The position numbers and the translations under genes were made by a program. Positions 19,058-28,173 of a DNA stretch of 64,000 nucleotides are shown here, piece by piece. How positions within the stretch are numbered: position 1 is the first letter of the stretch; each line of letters begins with the position of its first letter. The notes under the pieces are model-generated. The model did no database searches. It saw nothing but the letters and a program-made list of their open reading frames with translations, and was not told the DNA's origin. The stretch spans positions 1-64,000 of the forward strand of contig DASPKU010000012.1 of NCBI GenBank assembly GCA_035627955.1, given 5' to 3'. Source of the stretch: Phycisphaerales bacterium. Lineage in GTDB: Bacteria > Planctomycetota > Phycisphaerae > Phycisphaerales > UBA1924.

Positions 19058-19303
19058 GAACGGTTCCGTGACCTGCAAACAGCAACCCTGCAACACAATC
19101 CCCTGACGGGGACCGACACCCGTTCGCGTCTGGTCACCAGCGGTTGCACCGGAGGGCGAAGGTTCGCGCAACTCGCTCCAAGGCCCTTGCGGCGGCCACG
19201 TTGTGCGACCGGGGTGCGCCGGAATTCGGCGCCTGTCCGACGGATCAGCACGCCCACCGCATCTTGTCACCCGGGCGGGGTGACTTATCCGGACGGAGGG
19301 GTT

Positions 19304-20815
19304 ATGCGCGCGTCTGCGGCAGTGAAAACGATGATGCGGATTGCAGGCTTCTCGGTGTGCACCATGCTCGCGGGCGCCGCAGTGGCCCAGCCCGCCGTAC
19401 CCTCGCCGGCAACGCCGCCGCAGGCCGAAGCTGCTCAGCAGCCGACCACAAAGCTCGAAGTCAAGCCGCTGGGCGCTGTGCCCGTCGTCATCACCAACGT
19501 CACAGTGATCACTATGACCGACGCGGGCACGCTGCCCAAGCGCACCGTCGTTGTCCGTGACGGCAAGATCGCTGAAATCACCGACAAGCCCGTCTCCCTC
19601 AAGGGTTCGACGGAGGTTGATGGCTCGGGCAAGTTCCTGATCCCCGGCCTCTGCGATATGCACGTCCACTTCCCGCCCTTCGCTGGCGATCAGGGCGACC
19701 CCTCCTGGCGCGCGGCCGCGCTGCTGCTGGCCAACGGCGTTACCACCGCCCGCGGGATGATCGGGCACGATGCCCACATCGAGCTCCGCCGCCGCATGGC
19801 CACCGGCGAACTCGTCGGCCCGCTCTGCTACTTCGCCGGCCCGCCGATGAACGCCCAGGCGCACAAGACCGCCGACAAGGCCCGCGAGGCCGTGGCGGCG
19901 CAGAAGGCCAGGGGCTTTGACCTCATCAAGTCGCACCGGGTCATTGTGCCGCAGGTGTACGAGGCCATCCAGAACACCGCCCGCGAGCAGCGGATCGCCG
20001 TGGCAGGGCACGTGGACAACGAGGTTGGCCTCGACCGCGCCCTCGCCGCCACCATGCAAATTGAGCACATGGACGGCCTGCTCGCCGCCATCTGCCCCCC
20101 GGGCGCCGAGCACGGCTGGGCACAGATGCCCGCCCCGCACGTGAAGGACGCCGCGGACCTCACGCAAGTCCCTGCGGTTGTTGCCCGCATCAAGAAGGCG
20201 GGAGTGACCGTGACCCCCACGGCCGCGCTCTTCGACCTCATCGCCGACGTGAACACCACCAACGAGACCCTGCTCAAGAAGCCGGGCATCAAGTACATCA
20301 TGCCCAACGCCGTCAAGCAGTGGGAGCAGCAGCGGCAGCACACCGTCGACAACGGCCCGTTCTCTGATGGGGAGCTGGGCCCCTGGTTCACCCGCGTGCG
20401 GGCAGCGTTCGTTGCCGAGCTCAACAAGCAGGGCGTGCCGCTGATGGCGGGCTCCGACTCGCCGCAGTTCTTCCTCGTCACAGGCTTCGCCCTCCACGAG
20501 GAGCTTGAGGCCCTCGTCCGCGCGGGCCTCTCGCCCGCGCAGGCGCTCAAGGCCGCGACCGCGACTCCCGCCGACTACCTGCGCTCGCTCCCGAACAAGG
20601 GCTCGGGCGCTGGGATTGACCCGGACTTCGGGGTGATCGCCGCGGGCAAGCGCGCGGACCTGGTGCTGCTCAGCGCCGACCCGACCAACGACATTGCGAA
20701 CACCCGCAAGATCGAGGCGGTTTGCGTGCGCGGCAAGTGGCTCGACCGCGCCGCGCTCGATGACCTGCTCAAGCAGATCGAGGCCTCGGTCGCCCCCAAA
20801 AAGCCGCAGGAGTAA
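19304..20815 (+). CDS. Secreted amidohydrolase family protein
   Basis: 503 residues from the ATG at 19304, with GGAGGGG just upstream and a signal peptide (MMRIAGFSVCTMLAGAAVAQP). It has the metal-dependent TIM-barrel pattern: DMHVHFPP for the HxH pair, KARGFDLIKSH with the bridging Lys, AGHVDN for the third His, and MAGSDSP with the catalytic Asp. The C-terminal strand GVIAAGKRADLVLLSADPTNDIANTR is standard for imidazolonepropionase-like amidohydrolases. It probably hydrolyses amide or peptide-like bonds outside the cytoplasm. Substrate is unknown. Confidence 0.88.
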   Translation: MRASAAVKTMMRIAGFSVCTMLAGAAVAQPAVPSPATPPQAEAAQQPTTKLEVKPLGAVPVVITNVTVITMTDAGTLPKRTVVVRDGKIAEITDKPVSLKGSTEVDGSGKFLIPGLCDMHVHFPPFAGDQGDPSWRAAALLLANGVTTARGMIGHDAHIELRRRMATGELVGPLCYFAGPPMNAQAHKTADKAREAVAAQKARGFDLIKSHRVIVPQVYEAIQNTAREQRIAVAGHVDNEVGLDRALAATMQIEHMDGLLAAICPPGAEHGWAQMPAPHVKDAADLTQVPAVVARIKKAGVTVTPTAALFDLIADVNTTNETLLKKPGIKYIMPNAVKQWEQQRQHTVDNGPFSDGELGPWFTRVRAAFVAELNKQGVPLMAGSDSPQFFLVTGFALHEELEALVRAGLSPAQALKAATATPADYLRSLPNKGSGAGIDPDFGVIAAGKRADLVLLSADPTNDIANTRKIEAVCVRGKWLDRAALDDLLKQIEASVAPKKPQE

Positions 20816-20817
20816 GC

Positions 20818-20905
20818 ACGAGCCCTGTGCGCAAGCACAGGGGATACCTGCACCCACGGTTCCTGCAAAGAAAGAACCCTGTGCTCGCGCACAGGGCTCG
20901 TGGTT
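20818..20905. repeat. Paired hairpins between convergent genes (possible bidirectional terminator)
   Basis: Hairpin one is CCCTGTGC (20823-20830) with GCACAGGG (20835-20842), loop GCAA. Hairpin two is the same stem (20877-20884 with 20889-20896), loop TCGC. The two flanks also pair with each other (CACGAGCCCTGTGCGC with its complement). The loops GCAA and TCGC match the palindromes in mnmG. It lies between the amidohydrolase and the convergent RND gene. Confidence 0.75.
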
Positions 20906-20927
20906 CTCCCCGTGTTTCCGGCCCCGC

Positions 20928-23900
20928 TTACGACATCACCACCTCGCGCTGGTGCACACCGTTCAGCACCGGCGCCCGCGCCGGCAGCCGCTCGATCGGC
21001 AGCCCGTCGGCATCGAGCTCCGCGTGCTTGTGCTGGGCTGCGATCAGCATGTAGATGCACGGCACCACGAACAGCGTGAACAGCGTCGAGATCGTCATCC
21101 CCGCCACCAGCGTGATGCCGATGCTGTTGCGGGCCTCGGCGCCGGCGCCGGTGACGAGCACCAGCGGGAAGTGGCCGAACACCGTGGCCGCGGAAGTCAT
21201 GAGGATGGGCCGCAGGCGCGTAGCGGAGGCCTGCTTGACCGCCTCGAACTTGCTGAGCCCCTGCTCCTGCAGGTGGTTGGCGAACTCCACGATGAGGATG
21301 CCGTTCTTGGCCACCAGCCCCACCAGCGTGATGAGCCCCACCTGCGAGTAGATGTTGAGGGTCGTGAAGCCCAGGTAGGTGAACAGCAGCGCCCCGGTGA
21401 TCGCCAGCGGCACCGACCCCAGCAGCACGATGAGCGGGTCACGGAAACTGGAGAACTGGGCCGCGAGCACGAGGTAGATGAGCCCCAGGGCCAGGCCCAG
21501 CGTCGTGACCAGCGAGGAGGACTCCTTGCGGATCTGGCGGCTCTCGCCGGCGTAGTCGATGGTGTACCCCGCGGGCAGGACCTTGCGGGCCGCGTCCTCG
21601 AGGGCGGTGAGGGCCTCAGCCTTGGTCACGCCCGGGGCCGCGCCGCCGAACACCTTGAAGCTGTTGCGCTGCTGGAACCGCGTCAAGGCCCGCGGCCCCG
21701 CTTTGGTCTCGAGCTCCAGGAACGACCGCACTGACGCCAGTCCGCCGTTGGCCGAGCGCACCTTGAGGTCCAGGATCTTCTCCGGGGTGGAGCGGTCCAG
21801 GTCTTCCACCTGCGGGATGACCTTGTAGCTGCGGCCCTCGTAGTTGAAGCGGTTGGTGTACCCGCCGCTGAGCATCACTGCGAGGTCCCGTCCGACGCTC
21901 GCGAGGTCCAGCCCCAGGTCCGCCACCTTCTCGCGGTCGATGACGATCTTGGTCTGCGGCAGGTCGAGCTTGAGGTCGGTGTCGGCGTACTGGAACTTGC
22001 CCGACTGGAACGCCGCGCCCACGAGCTGCCCGGCGAGCGGGGCCATGTCCTCGGCCTCGTCGGTGCTGGTGATCACGAGCTCCACGTCGAACTGCCCCGC
22101 GCCCGGCAGGGGCGGCGGGGTCTGCGGGAACGCCATCACCCCCGGCACCATGGAGAGCTGGGCGTACAGCCCGTCCATCCCGTGCTTGGCGGGGTCGCCG
22201 TCCTTGATCTGCGCCGTGGTGCGGTCGCGCTTGCCCCAGTCCTGCGTCTGGATGCCGCCGAAGCCGCTGTTGACCATCGCGACCTGGAAGTAGAACTTCC
22301 GCTCGGGCACGTTGAGGAAGATGTCGCCGACCTGGTTGAACGACTTGATCGTGTTCTCGAGCGACGAATCGGGCGCCGCCTGCACGAAGGTGAAGATCAC
22401 GCCCTCGTCCTCTGTAGGAGCGAGCTCGCTGCGGGACTTCAGGTACAGCGGCACCGCCGCCGCGGTGATCAGCAGGGCGCACACCGCCACCGCCCACCGC
22501 ATCTGGAGCACGAAGTCCAGCTGCCGCGCGTACACGCGCCGGATCGTCTCGAACCGGCGGTTGACGAACCGCTGGAAGCGGCTCTCCTTCCCGCCCGCGG
22601 GCACCATCTTCGCCGACATGATCGGGCTGAGCGTGATCGCGACCACGCCAGAGATGATCACCGCGCTCGCCAGCGTGAACGCGAACTCGCGGAACAGCAT
22701 CCCCGTCAGCCCGCCCTGGAACCCGATCGGCGCGTACACCGCCGCCAGCGTGATCGTCATCGCGACCACCGGCCCCATCAGCTCGCGGGCCCCGATCAGC
22801 GCCGCCTGCAGGCGCGTCTTGCCCTCCTGCACGTGCCGCTCGACGTTCTCCACCACCACGATGGCGTCGTCCACCACCAGACCCACGGCCAGCACAATCG
22901 CCAGGATCGTCAGCAGGTTCAACGAGAAGCCCATCAGCAGGATGGCCAGGCACGCCCCCACCAGCGACACCGGCATCGCGACCAGCGGCACCAGCACCGT
23001 CCGGAACGACCCCATGAAGATGAACACCACCAACGCCACGATCCCGATGGTCTCCATCAGCGTGGTGCGGATCTCGCGGATCGCGTTCTCCATGTAGTAC
23101 GTGCCGTCGTAGGCGAGCGTCATCTCAACGCCCGACGGCAGCGTCGGCTGCAGCTCCGCCAGCTTGGCCTTGAGCGCCTTCGCCACGTCCAGCTCGTTAG
23201 CGCTGGGCAGCGGCCAGATGCTGAACCAGATCGCGGGCTTGCCGTTGAACCCGGCCTGCCCCATCGGCTCCTCGCTCCCAAGCTCCACCCGCGCCACGTC
23301 CCCCAGCCGCACGATCGTGCCCTGCACCTGCCGCACGATCAGCTGGCGGAACTCCTCGGGGCTCCGCAGGTCGGTGTCGGTCACCAGGTCGATCTGCACC
23401 TCGGCGCCCTTGGTCCGCCCCACCGTCGCCACGAAGTTGTTCCGCACCAGCGCGCTCTGCACCTCGAAGGGCGTCACGTCGAACGCCTCCAGCTTGCGGC
23501 TGTCCAGCCAGATCCGCATCGCCAGCGCCCGCGGCCCCTCGATGCCCGCCTTCTGCACGCCCGGCAGGCTCTGCAGCTCCGGCTGCAGCTCCCGCGCCAT
23601 GTAGTCGTTCAGCTGCGGCAGCGTCAGCGTGTCGGTCTGCATCGCGATGTAGAACGTCGCGTAGGGCTTGTCCGTCCGCACGATCTCGATCACCGGGCTC
23701 TCGGCCTCCTGCGGCAGCTCGCTCCGCACCTGATTCAGGCGCGCCGAGATCTCCGCCAGGGCGTCGTTGCTGTCGTGGTTCAGCCGCAGCCGCACCGTGA
23801 TCATGCTCACGCCCGCGGTCGAGCTCGACTCGATGTAGTCGATGCCGTCGATCGCCGACACCGCCTTCTCGATCGGCGTCGTGATGAACCCGCGCACGGT

Positions 23901-24074
23901 CTCCGCGCTGGCGCCGATGTAGAACGTCTGGATGGTGACTGCCGAGGACTCCAGGCGTGGGTACTGCCGCACCGGCAGGTGCGAGATCGCCTGGAACCCC
24001 ACCGCGAGGATGATCAGGTTGATCACGATCGCCAGCACGGGCTTCTTGATGAAGATGTCGGTGAACGACTTCAT
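20928..24074 (-). CDS. RND efflux pump inner-membrane transporter (AcrB/HAE1-like)
   Basis: 1048 residues from the ATG at 24074 (an upstream in-frame start at 24104 is less likely). It begins MKSFTDIFIKKPVLAIVINLIILAVG, the standard first membrane helix of HAE1-type pumps. Visible family features are LPVRQYPRLE, the helix-4 relay region LAIVLAVGLVVDDAIVVVENVERH with its two Asp, and the late GLVAKNGILIVEFANHLQ. The pump exports drugs or other hydrophobic compounds with proton influx, as a trimer with an adaptor and an outer-membrane channel. The adaptor gene is directly upstream. No outer-membrane channel gene is present here. Confidence 0.95.
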   Translation of the reverse strand: MKSFTDIFIKKPVLAIVINLIILAVGFQAISHLPVRQYPRLESSAVTIQTFYIGASAETVRGFITTPIEKAVSAIDGIDYIESSSTAGVSMITVRLRLNHDSNDALAEISARLNQVRSELPQEAESPVIEIVRTDKPYATFYIAMQTDTLTLPQLNDYMARELQPELQSLPGVQKAGIEGPRALAMRIWLDSRKLEAFDVTPFEVQSALVRNNFVATVGRTKGAEVQIDLVTDTDLRSPEEFRQLIVRQVQGTIVRLGDVARVELGSEEPMGQAGFNGKPAIWFSIWPLPSANELDVAKALKAKLAELQPTLPSGVEMTLAYDGTYYMENAIREIRTTLMETIGIVALVVFIFMGSFRTVLVPLVAMPVSLVGACLAILLMGFSLNLLTILAIVLAVGLVVDDAIVVVENVERHVQEGKTRLQAALIGARELMGPVVAMTITLAAVYAPIGFQGGLTGMLFREFAFTLASAVIISGVVAITLSPIMSAKMVPAGGKESRFQRFVNRRFETIRRVYARQLDFVLQMRWAVAVCALLITAAAVPLYLKSRSELAPTEDEGVIFTFVQAAPDSSLENTIKSFNQVGDIFLNVPERKFYFQVAMVNSGFGGIQTQDWGKRDRTTAQIKDGDPAKHGMDGLYAQLSMVPGVMAFPQTPPPLPGAGQFDVELVITSTDEAEDMAPLAGQLVGAAFQSGKFQYADTDLKLDLPQTKIVIDREKVADLGLDLASVGRDLAVMLSGGYTNRFNYEGRSYKVIPQVEDLDRSTPEKILDLKVRSANGGLASVRSFLELETKAGPRALTRFQQRNSFKVFGGAAPGVTKAEALTALEDAARKVLPAGYTIDYAGESRQIRKESSSLVTTLGLALGLIYLVLAAQFSSFRDPLIVLLGSVPLAITGALLFTYLGFTTLNIYSQVGLITLVGLVAKNGILIVEFANHLQEQGLSKFEAVKQASATRLRPILMTSAATVFGHFPLVLVTGAGAEARNSIGITLVAGMTISTLFTLFVVPCIYMLIAAQHKHAELDADGLPIERLPARAPVLNGVHQREVVMS

Positions 24075-24159
24075 TCGTGTGCTCTTGTATGTGCTCTGAA
24101 ACAACCGCGGAACGCTCGCCCCACCGCTGCCGCTGACTCTGCTGACTTAGTGCTCTGGC

Positions 24160-25470
24160 TTACTTGCTGCTCGCCACCGGCTTCTCAGTGCCGGCATTCG
24201 GAGCCGCGCCCTCCGGAGCCCCCGGCCCCCCCGGACCGCCGCCCGGCGGCCCCGCCTGCGCCTTGATCACCGTCGCCCCCGGGAACAGCTTGAAGGACCC
24301 GCCCGCGGCGATCTCCTCGTTCCCCTGCAGCCCCTTCTTCACCAGCACCTTGCCGCCGATGTCCGGGCCCAGCTCCACCATCATGGTGTTGGCCATGAAC
24401 AGCGGCGGCATTCCCGGCATCTGCTTCTCGGCGGGCGCGGGCACCACCGCCCACACGTGATCGCCGAACGCCGCGCGACGCACCGCGGTGGTCGGGATCG
24501 CCAGGTAGTCACGCGGGGCCTCCAGCGGCACCACCACATCGATGAACATGCCCTGCTTCAGCTTGTGCTCGGGGTCGGGGATCGTCGACCGCACGCGGAT
24601 GTTCCGCGTGTTGGGGTTCACCTGCGAATCCACGGACAGCACCGTGATCTTGAGATCCGGCCCCAGCACCTCCGACTGCGCCACCACTGTCAGCCCCGGC
24701 ACGGCGCGGCTTGCGTACTCCTGCGGGATCGCGAAGTCGAGGTAGATGTCGTCGGTGATCTCGGCCAGCATGATGATGGGCGTGCCCTCGGGCAGGTACT
24801 GCCCGGGGTGCACCGTGCGGATGCTCGCGCGAGCGTGGAACGGAGCCGTGATCGTCTTCTTGTCGATGACCGTCTGTATCTGCGCCACCCGCGCCGCGGC
24901 CTGCTCAACCTCCGCCCGCGACTTCGATATCGCCGACTGCGCCCGCTCGATATCGGCGTTCGCCTTCCGCAGGTCCGCGTTCACGCGGTCGATCTCGGAC
25001 GCTGATACCGCGCCGCTGGCCGTGGAGTACCGCTGCTGGTTGCTCCTTGCAAGCTCCAGGTTCGACTGCGCCACCACGAGGTCCGCCTGCGCGAGTTCGA
25101 CGCCCTTCTGCGCCACCGACATCGCCGCGTTCGCCGCCGCCAGGTCGGCCTCCTCGGTCCGCGTATCAAGCTTGAGCAGCACCTGCTCGGCCTGCACCTC
25201 ATCGCCCGTGTCGAACATCACCTCGCGCACCGTCCCGGAGACCTCATTGGCCACCTGCACCGAGCGCTTGGCGACCACCGTGCCCACAAGCCGCGCCGTC
25301 TCGAACCACGAGACCTTCTCAACCGGCACCACGTCCACCGTGAACATCGGCGTCATTGCCGGCTTCTCGGCCGCCTTATCCTGACGCTTCTTGAACAGGT
25401 AAACCCCGCCGCCCGCGACGAGAAGAACGACGACCAGCAGGACGCCGGCGATAATCGGCTTGTGCTTCAT
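24160..25470 (-). CDS. RND efflux periplasmic adaptor (membrane fusion protein)
   Basis: 436 residues from the ATG at 25470. It has an N-terminal membrane anchor (KPIIAGVLLVVVLLVAGGGVYLF). Next comes a biotinyl-lipoyl strand (VQVANEVSGTVREVMFDTGDEVQAEQVLLKLDT) and a long coiled-coil hairpin with many Ala, Gln and Glu (residues about 105-195). The beta-barrel part follows (YLDFAIPQEY), and the end is Gly/Pro-rich. It couples the RND transporter downstream (85-bp gap) to an outer-membrane channel. The gene is divergent from marR, with the MarR operator between them. Confidence 0.94.
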   Translation of the reverse strand: MKHKPIIAGVLLVVVLLVAGGGVYLFKKRQDKAAEKPAMTPMFTVDVVPVEKVSWFETARLVGTVVAKRSVQVANEVSGTVREVMFDTGDEVQAEQVLLKLDTRTEEADLAAANAAMSVAQKGVELAQADLVVAQSNLELARSNQQRYSTASGAVSASEIDRVNADLRKANADIERAQSAISKSRAEVEQAAARVAQIQTVIDKKTITAPFHARASIRTVHPGQYLPEGTPIIMLAEITDDIYLDFAIPQEYASRAVPGLTVVAQSEVLGPDLKITVLSVDSQVNPNTRNIRVRSTIPDPEHKLKQGMFIDVVVPLEAPRDYLAIPTTAVRRAAFGDHVWAVVPAPAEKQMPGMPPLFMANTMMVELGPDIGGKVLVKKGLQGNEEIAAGGSFKLFPGATVIKAQAGPPGGGPGGPGAPEGAAPNAGTEKPVASSK

Positions 25471-25563
25471 GGGTGGTGCTCGCTGCCCTTCCAGGCTCAC
25501 GGCGCCGCGCGGCGCCCGCTCGCCCCGGTGCTCTCGGATCTCTTCCCGGCCCGGGTGGAAAGA

Positions 25564-25592
25564 ACCCTATGTTCGATAGTTGAGGTTTTCAA
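25564..25592 (-). promoter_or_regulatory. Putative promoter of the RND efflux operon
   Basis: On the minus strand TTGAAA (25592-25587) and TAGGGT (25569-25564) are separated by 17 bp. The -35 box lies inside the MarR-type palindrome, so binding there would block polymerase. Confidence 0.45.
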
Positions 25593-25594
25593 CT
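25578..25594. promoter_or_regulatory. MarR-type operator between marR and the RND operon
   Basis: AGTTGA (25578-25583) and TCAACT (25589-25594) form a perfect 6-bp inverted repeat with a five-base centre. TTGA/TCAA half sites are typical of MarR-family operators. It overlaps the likely -35 regions of both divergent promoters, which suggests joint repression of the pump and the regulator. Confidence 0.75.
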
Positions 25595-25607
25595 GTTCCG
25601 CTACACT
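25580..25607 (+). promoter_or_regulatory. Putative marR promoter
   Basis: TTGAGG (25580-25585) and TACACT (25602-25607) with 16 bp between. Transcription would start about 25614, only a couple of bases before the ATG at 25616, so the message may be leaderless. No ribosome binding site is visible. Confidence 0.4.
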
Positions 25608-25615
25608 CACTCCTG

Positions 25616-26059
25616 ATGCCCCAGTGCCGCATCCCACGCCCCAAGGACCCAGACGCCGCGCTCCGCGCCGAGGTGGTCGAAGTCCTCTTCGCTTACGTCG
25701 AGCGCCTCCGCGTTCACTTTGAGGGCATCGCCAAGAGCCACGACCTCACCCCCGTGCAGGCCAAACTCCTGCTGGGCCTTGGGGATAAAGCGCCCATGCG
25801 CACCCTCGCCTCCGAGATGTGCTGCGACCCCTCCAACATCACCGGCGTTGTTGACCGCCTCGAAGAACGCGGCCTCATCTCCCGCACCGAGGACCCCGAG
25901 GACCGCCGCGTAAAGATCCTGCAAACGACCGCCGCGGGCCGCAAACTCCGCGACAGCTTCGTCGCCAAGCTCTTCGCCGACGTCCCCGGCATGTCCAATC
26001 TGACCCGCGCACAAGTTGCGGGACTGAAAGCCGCGCTCGCGCCGCTCGTAGAGGAATGA
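25616..26059 (+). CDS. MarR family transcriptional regulator
   Basis: 147 residues from the ATG at 25616; an earlier in-frame TTG (25580) would place the start inside the operator. The winged helix is visible: LTPVQAKLLLGLGDKAPMRTLASEMCCDPSNITGVVDRLEERGLI, with the recognition helix around SNITGVVDRL, then the wing SRTEDPEDRRVKILQTTAAGR. It is divergent from the RND pump genes and very likely represses them until an effector binds. The palindrome at 25578-25594 is the probable binding site. Confidence 0.93.
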   Translation: MPQCRIPRPKDPDAALRAEVVEVLFAYVERLRVHFEGIAKSHDLTPVQAKLLLGLGDKAPMRTLASEMCCDPSNITGVVDRLEERGLISRTEDPEDRRVKILQTTAAGRKLRDSFVAKLFADVPGMSNLTRAQVAGLKAALAPLVEE

Positions 26060-26061
26060 CC

Positions 26062-26100
26062 CGACGCCGGGACTGAGGAGTCCTCGACGAAGTCCCGGGT
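26062..26100. repeat. Palindromic repeat family B after marR
   Basis: GACGCCGGGACTGAGGAG is followed by a matching right half. CCGGGACT pairs with AGTCCCGG and the inner GAGGA with TCCTC. It starts 2 bp after the marR stop. The same family lies inside the gene at 2902-3813. Confidence 0.7.
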
Positions 26101-26166
26101 GGTGTAACCATCGATGCGGTTCACACACCCGCACTCGTCGCCGAACTCCCCTCTACCCTCCGAGGG

Positions 26167-28173
26167 TTGACCCTCCTCGACCCCACCTCCGCCCTCCTCG
26201 CCGCGGCCATCACCATCCCCGCGCTGCTGGTCCTCTACCTGCTCAAACTCCGCCGCCGGCCCGTCCGCGTCTCCACCATCATGTTCTGGCCGCGCGCCAC
26301 CGAGGACGTGCAGGCCAACGTGCCGCTGCGCATGCTCCGCCCCTCATGGCTGCTGCTGCTGCACCTGCTGATCCTCGCCTGCTTCTGCACCGCCCTGGGC
26401 CGCCCCGCGCTGCTCCAGGGCGCGCCCGCCGCGGAGCGCGTCATCCTGCTGATGGACACCTCGGCCTCAATGGGCGCGCTCGAGCCCACCGAAGGGCCCG
26501 AGCCGCTCTCGCGACTGACCAAGGCGAAGCGCCGCGCCCTTGACCTGGTCGATGAGCTCCGCTCCGGCGGTGGCCGGCGCGAAGTGTGCGTGGTCGCGTT
26601 CGCCGCCGATGCCCGCGCCGTCACCGGATTCACCAGCTCCCGCGCCGTGATTGCCGACGCCGTCAACAGCCTTCAGCAGACCGACGAGCCCGGCAACCTG
26701 TCCGCCGCCATCAAGCTCGCCGACGCCATCGCGGCGGGCGCCTCCGACGCCGAAGCCGACGGCGGCGAGCCCCCCACCACCCTCCTCCTCAGCGATGGCT
26801 CATTCCGCGACCAGGGCCGCCTGCCCGCATCCACCAGCCGCCTGCGCTTCGAGCGCGTGGGTGCTCAGGAGCTCGACAACCTTGGAATCGTCGGCTTCTC
26901 CGTACGCCGCGATGCCGCGGACCCCGCCACTGCCCGGGTCTTCGTCGACGTCCTCAACACCGGGAACCAACCCCTCGCCGCCCCCCTGTCGCTCTCCCTC
27001 GACGGCACCATTCTCCAGAGCCGCGCCATCGACCTCGCCGCCGCCACCCCAGCCGGCCCCGCGCGCCAGAGCGCCATCTTCGAGCTCCAGAACACCACGG
27101 GCGGCGTCCTGCTCGCGACCATCGGGCGCGACGACACGCTCGCCGCCGACAACATGGCCGGCGCGGTCCTCCCGCCCGCCGAGCGCCCCTCCATCCTCCT
27201 CGTCGTCCCAGACGACGCCGCCGATACCAGCAGCCTCACCGCCGCGACCTGGATCCTGGAGGATGTGCTCACCGAGCTCCGCTCCCGCTCCTTCCGCCGC
27301 ATGCCCGCCAGCGAGTACGAGCGCAACGCCGCGACGGGCGACCTCGCCGCCGCGGACCTCATCGTCTTCGACCGCGTAAGCCCCACCCGTCTCCCCCCGG
27401 CCCCCACCATCCACTTCGGCGCGGTGCCCATGTTGACGTTCCTCACCGCCGCCGGAACCGCCGGCCCCACCAACATCCTCTTCTGGCAGCGCTCGCACCC
27501 CATCCTCCGCAACGTCGCCCTCGACAGCGTGCTCGTCTCCCGCAGCACGCCGCTCGTCATCGAAACGCCCCCGCCCCCGCAGCCCGGCACTCCGCCCACA
27601 CCCGCCCCCCAGGAACTCATGCGCGGCCTCGACGGCCCCCTCATGGCCCTCGTCACCGATGCGTCCGGCACCCGACGCCTCGTCGCCGCATTCGACCTCT
27701 CACACACAAACTGGCCGCTCCAGGCCGGCTTCCCCATCTTCCTGTCTGACGCGGTGGACTTCCTCACACTCCGCGCCGACGCCGCCGCTGGCCGCGCCTT
27801 CAAGACCGGCGAGCCGGCCGAAGTCCGCCTCCGCCCCGACACCCCCGGCCGCGTCACCCTCCGCGGCCCCGTCGAGCTCGTCCTCCGCGAGGCCGACAAG
27901 CCCAGCGCCTCCACCCTCAGCGCCGGCCTGCTGCCCCGCGCCGGCGTCTACCTCGTCACCGGTCCGGCGCTCGACAACGCCCTCGTCATCAACCTCGCCG
28001 ACGACGTCGAGAGCGCCCTCGCCAGCCCGCCCGCCCTCGAAGTCGCTGGCCGACCGGTCGAGGGCGTCACCGGCGTCTCCGGCACGCGCGAGGTCTGGTG
28101 GTGGTTCGTCCTCGCTGCCGCGGCCATGCTCGCCTTCGAATGGTTCATCTACGGCTGGTCGATCAGGGCATAA
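26167..28173 (+). CDS. BatA-like membrane protein with von Willebrand A domain
   Basis: 668 residues from a TTG at 26167; the exact start is uncertain. The N-terminus is the BatA anchor: a membrane helix, then LLKLRRRPVRVSTIMFWP, then a second helix (LLLLHLLILACFCTALGRP). The VWA domain has the metal site DTSAS at 97-101, with later FTSSRAVIADAV and LLLSDG. A long beta-rich region follows, and a final membrane helix (WWWFVLAAAAMLAFEWFIYG). Such proteins usually work with MoxR ATPases and DUF58 proteins, neither of which is in the window. The 3' end overlaps the convergent aroK by 11 bp. Confidence 0.85.
   Translation: MTLLDPTSALLAAAITIPALLVLYLLKLRRRPVRVSTIMFWPRATEDVQANVPLRMLRPSWLLLLHLLILACFCTALGRPALLQGAPAAERVILLMDTSASMGALEPTEGPEPLSRLTKAKRRALDLVDELRSGGGRREVCVVAFAADARAVTGFTSSRAVIADAVNSLQQTDEPGNLSAAIKLADAIAAGASDAEADGGEPPTTLLLSDGSFRDQGRLPASTSRLRFERVGAQELDNLGIVGFSVRRDAADPATARVFVDVLNTGNQPLAAPLSLSLDGTILQSRAIDLAAATPAGPARQSAIFELQNTTGGVLLATIGRDDTLAADNMAGAVLPPAERPSILLVVPDDAADTSSLTAATWILEDVLTELRSRSFRRMPASEYERNAATGDLAAADLIVFDRVSPTRLPPAPTIHFGAVPMLTFLTAAGTAGPTNILFWQRSHPILRNVALDSVLVSRSTPLVIETPPPPQPGTPPTPAPQELMRGLDGPLMALVTDASGTRRLVAAFDLSHTNWPLQAGFPIFLSDAVDFLTLRADAAAGRAFKTGEPAEVRLRPDTPGRVTLRGPVELVLREADKPSASTLSAGLLPRAGVYLVTGPALDNALVINLADDVESALASPPALEVAGRPVEGVTGVSGTREVWWWFVLAAAAMLAFEWFIYGWSIRA

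Noticed and set aside
19264-19291. Promoter TTGTCA/TATCCG before the amidohydrolase
   Set aside because: The -10 is poor and the start would fall inside the ribosome binding site.
18263-19303. A long 5' extension of the amidohydrolase frame
   Set aside because: It runs opposite the Fic gene. The signal peptide and ribosome binding site at 19304 mark the true start.
22182-24266. A 694-codon plus-strand frame opposite the RND transporter
   Set aside because: Antisense shadow of a well-supported gene; no motif and no ribosome binding site.
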